Both the position numbers and the translations under genes were made by a program. Of a DNA stretch of 64,000 nt, positions 11,025 through 19,937 are shown in pieces (position 1 is the first letter of the stretch; each line of letters opens with the position of its first letter). Source of the DNA: Pelagibius sp028280305 (GTDB lineage Bacteria; Pseudomonadota; Alphaproteobacteria; Kiloniellales; Kiloniellaceae); NCBI RefSeq assembly GCF_965233615.1, contig NZ_OZ247495.1. One strand, written 5' to 3'. The notes below the pieces were generated by a model. It did not search any database, was not told the DNA's origin, and saw only the letters and a program-made list of their open reading frames with translations.

Positions 11025-11801
11025 TCAGCGGCCCTGCCAGTTCGGCTTGCGCTTGGCGAGGAAAGCCTCCAGCCCCTCGCGGAAGTCTTCGCTGGTGTAG
11101 CAGGAGACGATCAGGTCGCTGTCTTCGATGCCGGGCTGAACGAGGCGGCGCAGGCCTTCCTTGGTGGCGCGCAGGGTGAGCGGCGCCTGTTCGGTCAACT
11201 GCGCCGCCAGGGCGCGGGCACGGGCCATGAGACTGTCATGATCGGCCAGAACCTCCGAAATCAGGCCGGCGGCCAGCGCCTCCTCCGCGCCGACGAGCCG
11301 GCTGGTAAAAAGGATCTCCCGGGTGCGCCCGGCCCCCAGCAAGGCCGCAAGGCGGGCCAGATTGGCGACGGAAAGACAATTGCCCAGGGTACGGGCGATA
11401 GGGAAGCCGAACTTCAGGTCAGTACTTGCAATGCGCAGATCGCAGGCGGCGGCAATCGCCGCCCCGCCGCCGGTGCAGGCGCCAGAGATGGCGGCGACGG
11501 TCGGCAGCGGACAGGTCTCCACCGCGCCCAGCACCGCATCTATCTTGGCTTCGTAGTCCAGGGCATGCTGCTCGGTGGTGAAGCCCCGGAACTGGGCGAT
11601 ATCGGTCCCCGCGGCGAAGGCCTTGTCGCCGGCGCCGGTGACGATTAGCGCCTTCACACCCAGACTTTCCGTATCACGGCAGAGTTCCGCCAGGCGCTCA
11701 TACATGGCGAAGGTCAGAGCATTGCGGGCCTGGGGCCGGTTCAGGGTGATCACCCCGATGGCCCCTTCACGCTCGAACAACAACTCGTCAGTGGCGGTCA
11801 T
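11025..11801 (-). CDS. Crotonase-fold protein lacking the hydratase glutamates
   Basis: 258 residues of the enoyl-CoA hydratase/isomerase superfamily: NRPQARNAL, the oxyanion-hole segment TGGGAAIAAACDLRIAS and a C-terminal AFLAKRKPNW. Enoyl-CoA hydratase uses two glutamates, in GGGCELA and FGQPEI. Here the same positions read GGGAAIA and FGFPIA, so both are absent. It is therefore probably not a classical hydratase; a lyase, isomerase or decarboxylase step on a CoA thioester is more likely. It lies between the TRAP permease and the CoA-transferase with almost no spacing, so it should act on the CoA ester made by the transferase. Confidence 0.88.
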   Translation of the reverse strand: MTATDELLFEREGAIGVITLNRPQARNALTFAMYERLAELCRDTESLGVKALIVTGAGDKAFAAGTDIAQFRGFTTEQHALDYEAKIDAVLGAVETCPLPTVAAISGACTGGGAAIAAACDLRIASTDLKFGFPIARTLGNCLSVANLARLAALLGAGRTREILFTSRLVGAEEALAAGLISEVLADHDSLMARARALAAQLTEQAPLTLRATKEGLRRLVQPGIEDSDLIVSCYTSEDFREGLEAFLAKRKPNWQGR

Positions 11802-11811
11802 CGGGCAATCC

Positions 11812-13092
11812 TCAGCGATAAAAGTATTCGACCAGGAACATAGGGATCGCCGGCACGTAGGTACAGATCAGGAGCACCGCCAGAAGTACGGCCACAAAGT
11901 AGACGTTCACTTTGGAGACCGCCCAGATATTGGCCCGCGCCACGGCACAGGAGGTGATGAGCACACTGGCAACCGGCGGCGTCTGCTGACCGATGGCGAG
12001 ATTGAGCGTCACCACCAGACCGAAATGCACGGGGTCGATGCCCGCCGCCGCGATCAGCGGAATGACGATGGGCACCACCAGGATGATCGCCGCGGCGGAA
12101 TGCAGGAAGAAGCCGATCACCAGGAAGAAGAAATTCAGGATCAGCAGGATCACGTACTTGTTGTCGGTGAAGTCGAGGATTGCCGCGGCCAGTTCCTGGG
12201 GCATCTGGGCGCGGGTCAGGAAACCGCCCATCAGCACCGAGGCGGCAACCAGCAGCATGACCACCGCGGTCTGCATGCCGCCGTCCAGCATGGCGCGCTT
12301 CAGGTGACGCAGGTCGATCTGGCGGTACCAGAGCCCGACGAGGAAAGCGGCGATGACCGCCAGGCCTGCCGCTTCAGTCGCCGTGACGAAGCCGCCGAAG
12401 ATGCCGCCGAGGATGATGACCGGCAGGCTGAAGGCCGGTAGTGCCTCCAGGAAGGTCTGGCGCAGGTGGCGGAGATTGAAGGCCTCCTCCACCGGCAGGT
12501 TGTAGCGCCGGGCGAAGAGGTAGGCGACGAACATCAAGCCACCCGCCCCCATCAGCCCCGGCACCACACCGGCAACGAAAAGCTGCTCCACCGAGGTGTT
12601 GGCCGAGGTGGCATAGAGGATCATCGGGATCGAGGGCGGAATGATGATCGCCAGCGAGGCCGACGAGGAGGTGACCGCGGCAGCCAGCGGCGCGGAGTAG
12701 CCGCGCTTTTTCATCTGCGGAATAAGGATGGAGCCAAGCGCCGCCACATCGGCGACGGCGGAGCCGGATATCTCGGCGAAGAACAGGGAGACGCCGATGT
12801 TCACCATCGCCAGCCCGCCCTTCACGAAACCGATCAGCGCGGAGACAAAATTGATCAGCCGGTCGGTAACACCGCCGGCGTTCATGATCGCGCCGGCCAG
12901 CACAAACATGGGAATGGCGATCAGGGAAAACTTGGTGGAGCCGTCGTACATGTCCAAAGCGACGGTCACCAGACTGTCGGGGCCTTCGGTCAGCAATAGG
13001 CCGAGCACACCGGAGACCGCCAGGGCGACCGCTATGGGCACGTTGAGGCAGATCATCGCCACCAGGACGATGAAGATGAAGAGCATCAGCAT
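11812..13092 (-). CDS. dctM: TRAP transporter large permease subunit DctM
   Basis: 426 residues, about 12 membrane helices, matching DctM/SiaM-type subunits (GGVTDRLINFVSALIGFVKGGLAMVNI, FAEISGSAVADVAALG, GQQTPPVASVLITSC). It forms the transport pore for a sodium-driven, binding-protein-dependent importer of carboxylates. It follows dctQ with 3 bp between and precedes the crotonase by 10 bp. The substrate is probably a hydroxy- or dicarboxylic acid given the neighbouring enzymes. Confidence 0.95.
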   Translation of the reverse strand: MLMLFIFIVLVAMICLNVPIAVALAVSGVLGLLLTEGPDSLVTVALDMYDGSTKFSLIAIPMFVLAGAIMNAGGVTDRLINFVSALIGFVKGGLAMVNIGVSLFFAEISGSAVADVAALGSILIPQMKKRGYSAPLAAAVTSSSASLAIIIPPSIPMILYATSANTSVEQLFVAGVVPGLMGAGGLMFVAYLFARRYNLPVEEAFNLRHLRQTFLEALPAFSLPVIILGGIFGGFVTATEAAGLAVIAAFLVGLWYRQIDLRHLKRAMLDGGMQTAVVMLLVAASVLMGGFLTRAQMPQELAAAILDFTDNKYVILLILNFFFLVIGFFLHSAAAIILVVPIVIPLIAAAGIDPVHFGLVVTLNLAIGQQTPPVASVLITSCAVARANIWAVSKVNVYFVAVLLAVLLICTYVPAIPMFLVEYFYR

Positions 13093-13095
13093 GGA

Positions 13096-13659
13096 TCAGC
13101 GCCGTTCCGCATTCTGCATCTCCTGTTCAACCTCTTCCTCGATCTCGGCGTGTTCCAGGGAGATGCCCGCCATGGTCCTGCGCCAGTAGTCCGGCAAGCT
13201 GAGCAGCTCGCAAATGATGAAGAGAGCGGCGCCGATAGGAATCACCGACTGGGTCAACTGAACCGGCACCCAGGTGAGCGAGACCAGCCGGTCGCCTTCC
13301 AGAATCTCCAGAACCAGCATGCCGGCCCAGGCCATCAGGATGAAGAAACCGAGGACGATTGCTTCGGCCAGGATCAGGGCCAAGCGGCGCAGTCGAGGCG
13401 GAAACGACAGCAGAACCGAGTCAAAGCCGATGTGGCGGCGCTTCAGGGCCGCCAGGGCGGCGCCGTAGTAGGTAATCCAGGAAAGCTGGATCGCCGCCAC
13501 CTCGTCGTACCAACTGAAGGAATCGCCGGCCAACCGCACCAGCACCGCCGCGATGACCACTATGGTCAAGGCGATCATCAGGATGATGACAACCCATTCC
13601 AGCAACCACTCAAGGCTTCGTCTTGCCGCCGCAAGCACCGTTGCTATCTCCTTTGCCAC
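13096..13659 (-). CDS. dctQ: TRAP transporter small permease subunit DctQ
   Basis: 187 residues with four membrane helices, typical of the DctQ family (WLLEWVVIILMIALTIVVIAAVLVRL, SWYDEVAAIQLSWITYYGAALAALKRRHIGFD). It forms the membrane module with DctM. The C-terminal ~20 residues are acidic (EHAEIEEEVEQEMQ). A strong hairpin lies in the 115-bp gap between dctP and this gene. The start codon shown agrees with the family; the immediate upstream sequence (ATAGCAACGG) is a weak ribosome-binding site. Confidence 0.92.
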   Translation of the reverse strand: MAKEIATVLAAARRSLEWLLEWVVIILMIALTIVVIAAVLVRLAGDSFSWYDEVAAIQLSWITYYGAALAALKRRHIGFDSVLLSFPPRLRRLALILAEAIVLGFFILMAWAGMLVLEILEGDRLVSLTWVPVQLTQSVIPIGAALFIICELLSLPDYWRRTMAGISLEHAEIEEEVEQEMQNAERR

Positions 13660-13726
13660 GGGCAGGACCCGGGGTCAGTGAGCCCGCAGGGCGGGACCAT
13701 CGAGAAGAGAGGTGAGAGATCGGCAG

Positions 13727-13756
13727 GCCGGGCTGCGCGACAACGCACAACCCGGC
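13727..13756 (-). promoter_or_regulatory. Intra-operon hairpin between dctP and dctQ
   Basis: A 13-bp stem (13727-13739 with 13744-13756, two G-U pairs) closed by a 4-nt loop lies 18 bp after the dctP stop, transcribed leftward. No T-tract follows, so complete termination is unlikely. In transporter operons such structures protect the upstream binding-protein mRNA or reduce downstream expression. Equivalent hairpins occur at 30985-31011 and 21129-21165. Confidence 0.65.
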
Positions 13757-13774
13757 GCCTTACCGTTCAGGACC

Positions 13775-14770
13775 TTACGAGCCGTCCGCCAGACGCAGCA
13801 CCGTGTCGATCAGATCCTTGCCGCCATCGACGCTGGACGCATACTCGTCATAGATCGGCTTGGAGGCTTCGACGAAAGCCGCCTTGTCGGCGGTGTTCAC
13901 CTGAATGCCGCCGTCCTTCAGCTTCTGCAGCAGATCGGTTTCCAGGCGTGCGGCCTCTTCATAGACGAAGTCCTGGGTTTCCCGTCCGCATTGAACCAGC
14001 GCATCCTGAACGTTCTGCGGCAGCTTGGCGAAGTGCTTCTCCGACACCAGAACATAGGCCGGCGTATAGACGTGGCCGGTGATGGACAGATACTTCTGCA
14101 CTTCCTGGAACTTCGCCGACCAGATCTGGGCGTAGGGGTTTTCCTGGCCGTCGATCACCTTGGTCTGCAGGGCCGTGAAGACTTCCGAAAAGGCCATCGG
14201 TGTGGGGTTCGCGCCGTAGAGCTTGAACATCTTCACCCGCCAGGCACCGTTGGGGGTACGCAGCTTCACGCCGGCCAGGTCTTCCGGCTTGTTGATCGGG
14301 CGGGTGTTGTTGGTGATGTTGCGAAAGCCATTCTCAAACAAACCGATGATGCGGTAGCCCTTTTCCTGGGCCGCCTTCTGGAAGGTGCTGTCCATCAGTT
14401 CGGCCTGGACCCGGCGCATGTGGTCGCGGTCCTGGATGATGTAGGGCATCTCGAAGACGCCGAAGACATCGGCGACCGAGGACATTACCGAAGAGGGCAA
14501 TGCAAAATCCACCTGACCCAGCTTCAACTTCTGCAACAATTCCTTGTCCTTGCCGAGCTGGGAAGCCCCGAAGGTCTGCACCTCGGCGGCATCGCCCAGC
14601 GCCGTGTTGGAGCAGGCAGCAAAAGCATTCACGGAAGTCTCGAAAAGCGAGCCGGGCTGACCCACGTGGCCGAACTTCAGGGTCATCTTCTCGGCCATGG
14701 CCGGGCTTGCAAGAACGGAAATCAAGGCGGCCCCGCCGGCCGCTCCTGTCAGGATCTTTGCTAACTTCAT
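13775..14770 (-). CDS. dctP: TRAP transporter substrate-binding protein DctP
   Basis: 331 residues, exported by a Sec signal peptide (MKLAKILTGAAGGAALISV, cleavage after PAMA at about residue 26). The mature protein follows the DctP fold; the carboxylate-clamping arginine region is seen in GVKLRTPNGAWRVKM and the specificity helix in FTALQTKVIDGQENPYAQI. It binds the organic acid in the periplasm and delivers it to DctQM. First transporter gene of the operon, 49 bp after the aminotransferase. The ligand is not predictable by eye. Confidence 0.95.
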   Translation of the reverse strand: MKLAKILTGAAGGAALISVLASPAMAEKMTLKFGHVGQPGSLFETSVNAFAACSNTALGDAAEVQTFGASQLGKDKELLQKLKLGQVDFALPSSVMSSVADVFGVFEMPYIIQDRDHMRRVQAELMDSTFQKAAQEKGYRIIGLFENGFRNITNNTRPINKPEDLAGVKLRTPNGAWRVKMFKLYGANPTPMAFSEVFTALQTKVIDGQENPYAQIWSAKFQEVQKYLSITGHVYTPAYVLVSEKHFAKLPQNVQDALVQCGRETQDFVYEEAARLETDLLQKLKDGGIQVNTADKAAFVEASKPIYDEYASSVDGGKDLIDTVLRLADGS

Positions 14771-14819
14771 GATGGTTCCTCCCGTTGGGTTTCTTTTTTA
14801 TCTTCTTTGTTTTGGCCGG

Positions 14820-16025
14820 TTACTCAGCCGCCGAGGCGGACGTCTGTTCGCGTCCGCTTAGATAGTCCAGCGCCGCCTGGGCGCCGCCGCGCCGATGGGT
14901 GACGCCGGAAAGCTCCAGCCCCATCTCCACACCGGAGAGGGTGCCCATCAGCATCAGATCGTTGAAGTCGCCCAGGTGACCGATGCGGAAAACCTTGTCG
15001 GCGACCTTGGAGAGGCCGTTGCCGAGCGACATGTTGAAGTTTTCCAAGGTCGTCTTGCGAAAGGCATCGGCGCTCTGGCCTTCGGGCATCAGCACCGCGG
15101 TCAGCGAGCCGGAATAGTGACGCGGTTCCAGGCAGAGCACCTCCAGCCCCCAGGCCCGCACCGCGCGGCGTGCCGCTTCGCCATGACGCTGATGGCGCGC
15201 AAAGACGTTGTCGAGCCCCTCCTCCTGCAGCATATCGACGGCCTCCACCAGGCCGTAGAGCAGATTGGTCGCCGGGGTATAGGGGAAATAGCCCTTGGCG
15301 TTGGGTTCGGCCATCTCCTCCCAGGACCAATAGGCCCGCGGCAGGCCGGCGTTCTTCGAGGCCGCTTCGGCCTTGGCGCTGACGGCGTTGAAGGAAAGGC
15401 CCGGCGGCAGCATCAATCCCTTCTGCGAGCCGGCCACCGTGACGTCGACACCCCACTCGTCATGGCGATAGTCGATGGAGGCAAGCGAAGAGATGGTATC
15501 CACCATCAGCAGGGCCGGATGCCCCGCCGCATCGATGGCCCGGCGGATCTCCGGCACCTGGGTAACCGAGCCGGTCGAGGTTTCGTTGTGAACCACGCAG
15601 ACGGCCTTGATCTCCTGCCCGCTGTCGGCGCGCAGGCGTTCCTCGATGGCTTCGGGATCGGCGCCGTGACGCCAGTCACCGGCGATGAACTCCGGCTGCA
15701 GGCCGAGGCGCTGGGCCAGGCGGTTCCACAGCGTCGCGAAGTGGCCGGTCTCGTACATCAGCACCTTGTCGCCCGGCGAAAGGGTGTTCACCAGCGCGGC
15801 TTCCCAGGCGCCGGTACCCGACGCCGGGTAGATCACGACAGAGCCTTCGGTTTTGAAGACCGCCTTCATGCCCTCCAGCGCCTTCATGCCGACATCGGCG
15901 AAGGCAGGGCCGCGGTGATCCATGGTGGGGAGATCCATCGCCCGCAGTACCCGGTCGGGCACATTGGTCGGTCCCGGAATTTGTAAGAAGTGACGGCCGG
16001 GCGAAGCCCCCTGGCGTCCTGACAT
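14820..16025 (-). CDS. Glyoxylate-dependent class V aminotransferase (serine/aspartate-glyoxylate type)
   Basis: 401 residues of the PLP-dependent alanine-glyoxylate/serine-glyoxylate aminotransferase family: FLQIPGPTNVPDRVLRAM, FATLWNRLAQRLGL, VVHNETSTGSV, and the PLP lysine in TVAGSQKGLMLPPGLSF. It would convert glyoxylate to glycine with an amino donor such as serine or aspartate. It begins the leftward operon with the TRAP transporter, crotonase and CoA-transferase, and faces the D-2-hydroxyacid dehydrogenase. This fits a pathway that releases glyoxylate (or another 2-oxoacid) and recovers it as an amino acid. The related BhcA enzyme was considered, but the other Bhc genes are absent. Confidence 0.9.
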   Translation of the reverse strand: MSGRQGASPGRHFLQIPGPTNVPDRVLRAMDLPTMDHRGPAFADVGMKALEGMKAVFKTEGSVVIYPASGTGAWEAALVNTLSPGDKVLMYETGHFATLWNRLAQRLGLQPEFIAGDWRHGADPEAIEERLRADSGQEIKAVCVVHNETSTGSVTQVPEIRRAIDAAGHPALLMVDTISSLASIDYRHDEWGVDVTVAGSQKGLMLPPGLSFNAVSAKAEAASKNAGLPRAYWSWEEMAEPNAKGYFPYTPATNLLYGLVEAVDMLQEEGLDNVFARHQRHGEAARRAVRAWGLEVLCLEPRHYSGSLTAVLMPEGQSADAFRKTTLENFNMSLGNGLSKVADKVFRIGHLGDFNDLMLMGTLSGVEMGLELSGVTHRRGGAQAALDYLSGREQTSASAAE

Positions 16026-16114
16026 CTAGTGTTCCTCCCTGCGCTCCGCTTTTCCCGAACGCCGCAGCGTTGCTCGATCGGAGGGCTTGCATCCGCCCGG
16101 ATAAAGCGGATATG

Positions 16115-16133
16115 AATACTGAATACAAAATAC
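16115..16133. promoter_or_regulatory. AATAC repeats with 7-bp period in the divergent promoter region (candidate GntR operator)
   Basis: AATAC occurs at 16115, 16122 and 16129, giving three direct copies exactly 7 bp apart in an AT-rich patch between the aminotransferase and the FAD/Fe-S dehydrogenase genes. On the other strand it reads as GTATT repeats. FCD-type GntR regulators often bind TNGTATAC-like sites. The regulator encoded at 19155-19823 is the natural candidate. Position and regularity are seen in the sequence; the regulatory role is inferred. Confidence 0.4.
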
Positions 16134-16152
16134 AAATTTGAGGCGGCTGTCA

Positions 16153-19100
16153 ATGGGCGCTGCAACGCGGGGAGACGAGAAAAGACCGGAAGGCGGCGGC
16201 TACACAGCCACGGGTCCGGCAGCGGATCTTGTTGCCCGGCTCGACGCGGCCCTGGAGGGCGAGGCCTACGGCGATGCTTTCTCCCGCGGCCGCTACGCCA
16301 CCGACGCCTCGATCTATCAGATCATGCCGCGCGCCGTGGTGGTGCCCAGAACCATGGCGGACGTGGAAGCCACCCTGGCCATCGCCCGCGCGGCCGGTGT
16401 GCCGGTTCTGCCGCGCGGCGGCGGCACCTCGCAATGCGGCCAGACCGTCAACGATGCCGTCGTCATCGACTTCACCAAGCACCTGAACCGCATCCTCTCC
16501 GTCGATACGGTGAACGCAACGGCGGAGGTCGAGCCCGGTCTGGTGCTGGACCATCTGAACGCCGCCCTGAAGCAGCACGGCCTCTGGTTTCCGGTCGACG
16601 TCTCCACCGCCTCGCGCGCGACCCTGGGCGGCATGGCAGCGAACAACTCCTGCGGCGCGCGTTCCATCCGCTACGGCACCATGCGCGACAACGTGCTGGG
16701 GATCGATGCCCTGCTGGCCGACGGCAGCCGCATGGATTTCGGCCCGGTGCCCCAGGATCTGGCCGGGGTCAACAGCCCGAGCCCGAAACATGATCTGTTC
16801 CGCGAGCTGCTCGACCTCGGCCAGCGCGAGGCGGAAGAAATCAAGGCGCGCTTTCCCGACCTGATGCGCCGGGTCGGGGGCTACAACATCGATGCGCTGG
16901 TGCCCAACGGCCCCGCCAACAACCTTTCGCATCTGCTGGTCGGCTCCGAAGGCACACTGGCGGTCAGCGAGAAGATCAAGCTGCAGCTCGCCCCCCTGCC
17001 GAAGAACAAAGTGCTGGGAATCTGTCATTTCCCGAGCTTTTACGAGGCGATGGATTCGGCGCGCCATCTGGTCACCCTGGGCCCGACGGCGGTGGAACTG
17101 ATCGACCGCACGATGATCGAGCTGAGCCGCGACATCCCGCTCTTCCGGCCCATTGTCGACCGCTTCGTGCGCGGCGAGCCGGAAGCCCTGCTCCTGGTCG
17201 AGTTCGCCGAAGAAGATCAGGACGAGAACCTCCGCCGCCTGCAGACCCTGGGCGATATGATGGCGGCGCTCGGTTTTCGCTGGGGCGATGCGGGCAAGAA
17301 GGACGGCGGCGTTGTCGAAGCCATCGACCCGGACTTCCAGAAACAGATCTTCGGCGTCCGCGCCCAGGGCCTCAACATCATGATGTCCATGAAGGCGGAG
17401 GGAAAACCGGTTTCCTTCGTCGAAGACTGCGCTGTGCGCCTGGAGGACCTGGCCGACTACACCCAACGTCTGACGGAGATCTTCCACAAGCACGGCACCA
17501 CCGGCACCTGGTACGCCCATGCCTCGGTCGGCACCCTGCACGTCCGTCCGGTGCTGAATCTGCGCCTGGATAACGACGTGAAGGCGATGCGGGCCATCGC
17601 CGAAGAAGCCTTTGAGATGGTGCGCGAATACCGCGGCTCCCACTCCGGCGAACACGGCGACGGTATCGTCCGTTCGGAGTTCCACCGCGAGATGTTCGGC
17701 GACCGCATGGTCAAGAGTTTCGAGTGGGTGAAAGACCGCCTGGACCCGGACGCGCTGTTGAACCCCGGCAAGATCGTACGGCCGCCGAAAATGGACGACC
17801 GCAACCTGTTCCGCTATCCGCCCGACTACAAGGTGCCGGAACTGCGCAGCGTCTTTGATTGGGCCGGCTACCCCGGGGCCGGACGCGGCCTGCAGGGCGC
17901 GGTGGAGATGTGCAACAACAACGGCGCCTGCCGCAAGATCGGCGACGGGGTCATGTGCCCCTCCTACCGTGTCACCCGCAACGAGCGGGATCTTGTGCGC
18001 GGCCGCGCCAATACGCTGCGCCTGGCGATCTCCGGCCAATTGGGGCCTGAGGCCATGACCGCCGACGCCATGGCGGAGACCATGAAGCTCTGCGTCTCCT
18101 GCAAGGGCTGCCGCCGCGAGTGCCCGACCGGCGTCGATATGGCGAAGATGAAGATCGAGGTATTGGCGGCCCGCGCCGAAAAGCACGGCCTTTCCCTGCG
18201 CGACCGCCTGATCGCCAAGCTGCCGCACTACGCCCCCTGGGCGGCCCGCTTTGCCGGGCTGATGAATCTGCGCGACCGCCTGCCGGGCGCAGCGAAGCTT
18301 TCGGAAACCTTGCTCGGCCTCAGCGCCGAGCGCAGGCTGCCGCTCTGGCATAGCGAGCCCTACCGGCCTGATCCAGGGGAGAACGAGGCAGCGGAGGTCA
18401 TCCTCTTCGCCGATACCTTCAACCGCTACTTCGAGCCGGATAACCTGCGCGCCGCCGAAACGGTGTTGCGCCGCGCCGGCCTGAAGGTGGGGCACGCCCT
18501 GCCGGAAAACAGCACGCGGCCACTGTGCTGCGGGCGTACCTATCTGGCTGCCGGGCTGGTCGAGGACGCCAAGGCGGAGATGCGGCGCACCATCGCGGCG
18601 GTGAAGCCGATGCTGGAGCGCGGCGGTTTCGTCGTCGGGCTCGAACCCTCCTGCCTCCTCACCTTCCGCGACGAGGCCCCGGCCCTGCTGGGCGACGACT
18701 GGTCGGTCGAACTTGGCAGCCGGGTCCTGCTGTTCGAGGAGTTCATCGCCCGGAAGCAGGAAGCCGGAGACTTCGACCTTCCCCTTGGGTCCTTGGCCCA
18801 GAACAAGGCCCTTCTGCACGGCCACTGCCATCAGAAAGCCTTCAACGCTGTTACACCGGTGCAGCAGGTTCTCGGCAAGATCCCCGGACTTGCGGTAGAC
18901 TTGGTCGAGTCGTCCTGCTGCGGGATGGCCGGGGCTTTCGGCTATCAGGCCGAGACGCTGGAGGTTTCCCGCGCCATGGGCGAGCTCAGCCTGCTGCCGG
19001 CGGTGCGGGCGGCGGACAAGGATACGATTGTGGTGGCCGACGGCACCTCCTGCCGGCATCAGATCGCCGACGGCAGCAACCGGGAGGCGGTTCATGTCGC

Positions 19101-19158
19101 CGTGGTGCTGGAGCGCGCGAGCCGGGCCCCCGAGAGTCATGAGTTGGGAATGCAATGA
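16153..19158 (+). CDS. FAD-binding and Fe-S-binding D-2-hydroxyacid dehydrogenase (GlcD/GlpC-type fusion)
   Basis: 1001 residues. The N-terminal half is an FAD_binding_4/FAD-oxidase_C module with VLPRGGGTSQCGQTV for FAD (about residue 85) and the HSGEHGDGIVRSE motif. The C-terminal half has two ferredoxin-like cysteine sets (CNNNGACRK about 587; CVSCKGCRRECPTG about 647) and two CCG domains (LCCGRTY about 791; SSCCGMAG about 922). The family includes YdiJ-type D-2-hydroxyglutarate dehydrogenase and D-lactate or glycolate dehydrogenases that pass electrons to the respiratory chain. Likely substrate: a D-2-hydroxyacid handled by the adjacent operon. ATG 16153 has GAGG 9 bases upstream. The stop overlaps the GntR start (ATGA). 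Confidence 0.93.
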   Translation: MGAATRGDEKRPEGGGYTATGPAADLVARLDAALEGEAYGDAFSRGRYATDASIYQIMPRAVVVPRTMADVEATLAIARAAGVPVLPRGGGTSQCGQTVNDAVVIDFTKHLNRILSVDTVNATAEVEPGLVLDHLNAALKQHGLWFPVDVSTASRATLGGMAANNSCGARSIRYGTMRDNVLGIDALLADGSRMDFGPVPQDLAGVNSPSPKHDLFRELLDLGQREAEEIKARFPDLMRRVGGYNIDALVPNGPANNLSHLLVGSEGTLAVSEKIKLQLAPLPKNKVLGICHFPSFYEAMDSARHLVTLGPTAVELIDRTMIELSRDIPLFRPIVDRFVRGEPEALLLVEFAEEDQDENLRRLQTLGDMMAALGFRWGDAGKKDGGVVEAIDPDFQKQIFGVRAQGLNIMMSMKAEGKPVSFVEDCAVRLEDLADYTQRLTEIFHKHGTTGTWYAHASVGTLHVRPVLNLRLDNDVKAMRAIAEEAFEMVREYRGSHSGEHGDGIVRSEFHREMFGDRMVKSFEWVKDRLDPDALLNPGKIVRPPKMDDRNLFRYPPDYKVPELRSVFDWAGYPGAGRGLQGAVEMCNNNGACRKIGDGVMCPSYRVTRNERDLVRGRANTLRLAISGQLGPEAMTADAMAETMKLCVSCKGCRRECPTGVDMAKMKIEVLAARAEKHGLSLRDRLIAKLPHYAPWAARFAGLMNLRDRLPGAAKLSETLLGLSAERRLPLWHSEPYRPDPGENEAAEVILFADTFNRYFEPDNLRAAETVLRRAGLKVGHALPENSTRPLCCGRTYLAAGLVEDAKAEMRRTIAAVKPMLERGGFVVGLEPSCLLTFRDEAPALLGDDWSVELGSRVLLFEEFIARKQEAGDFDLPLGSLAQNKALLHGHCHQKAFNAVTPVQQVLGKIPGLAVDLVESSCCGMAGAFGYQAETLEVSRAMGELSLLPAVRAADKDTIVVADGTSCRHQIADGSNREAVHVAVVLERASRAPESHELGMQ

Positions 19159-19823
19159 GCCTGACGGAAACCATCGACCGCCGCCCGCTGCATCACGAAC
19201 TGGTGGACCGGCTGCGTGACATGATCATCGAAGGCCAGCTTGAGGCGGGGCAGAAGATCTCCGAGAAGGCGCTCTGCGAGCGCTTCGGCGTTTCCCGCAC
19301 CCCCCTGCGCGAAGCCGTGAAGATTCTCGCGGCCGAGGGCTTTCTGGACCTGACGCCGCACCGCGGCGCCTCGGTCGTGAAACTCACCCTGAAGGACTTC
19401 GAAGAAGCGCTGCCGATCATGGGCGCGCTGGACGCCGTCGCCGGGGAGCTGGCCTGCCAGAACGCGACGGAAGCCGAGATCGCCGAGCTTGAAGAGCTGA
19501 CCGCGCGGATGACGGAGCGCTTCGAGGCCGAGGACCTTGCCGGCTATTACAAGCTGAATTCCCGCATCCACCAGCTGATCATGGAGATGGCGCGCAACCC
19601 GACCCTGACCCGCTCGACCCGCGTCCTGTCGGAGCGTATGCGCCGCGCCCGCTACGAACTGGTGATGTCACCGGCGCGCTGGGCCCAGGCCGTGGAAGAA
19701 CATCAGGCCATGGTGAAAGCGATCAAGAACCGCAAGGGCGTGCAGCTCGGCCGCATCATGAAGGTCCATGTCATCCACAAGCTGCAAGACCTGCAGGCCC
19801 ACCTCTTCGCCGACGAGCACTAG
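19155..19823 (+). CDS. GntR family transcriptional regulator (FCD domain)
   Basis: 222 residues. The N-terminal winged helix (LVDRLRDMIIEGQLEAGQK, FGVSRTPLREAVKILAAEG) is followed by an all-helical FCD ligand-binding domain from about residue 80. FadR/FCD regulators usually sense the organic acid degraded by the linked genes. The ATG overlaps the stop of the dehydrogenase gene by 4 bp, indicating translational coupling. It probably controls both the rightward dehydrogenase operon and the divergent aminotransferase-TRAP operon. Confidence 0.93.
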   Translation: MSLTETIDRRPLHHELVDRLRDMIIEGQLEAGQKISEKALCERFGVSRTPLREAVKILAAEGFLDLTPHRGASVVKLTLKDFEEALPIMGALDAVAGELACQNATEAEIAELEELTARMTERFEAEDLAGYYKLNSRIHQLIMEMARNPTLTRSTRVLSERMRRARYELVMSPARWAQAVEEHQAMVKAIKNRKGVQLGRIMKVHVIHKLQDLQAHLFADEH

Positions 19824-19937
19824 ATCCTTCGCAGCTCCCGTCGAATCGGATCTCACCTGCTCTCTCCACGTCAGCAGCGGCCACCCAACCCCGCACTCCC
19901 CCTCAGGTTGGTCAGGACAGCAGCAATGCGAGCCTGG

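Noticed and set aside
9791..16025. Oxalate degradation or beta-hydroxyaspartate cycle locus
   Set aside because: A CaiB-type CoA-transferase and a glyoxylate aminotransferase fit, but oxalyl-CoA decarboxylase and the BhcB/BhcC/BhcD enzymes are absent.
16150..19155. A 1001-codon open frame opposite the FAD/Fe-S dehydrogenase gene
   Set aside because: Long antisense frames are expected in GC-rich DNA. Its product is low-complexity and Ala/Gly/Gln/His-rich, with no domain, while the plus-strand frame encodes all the family motifs.
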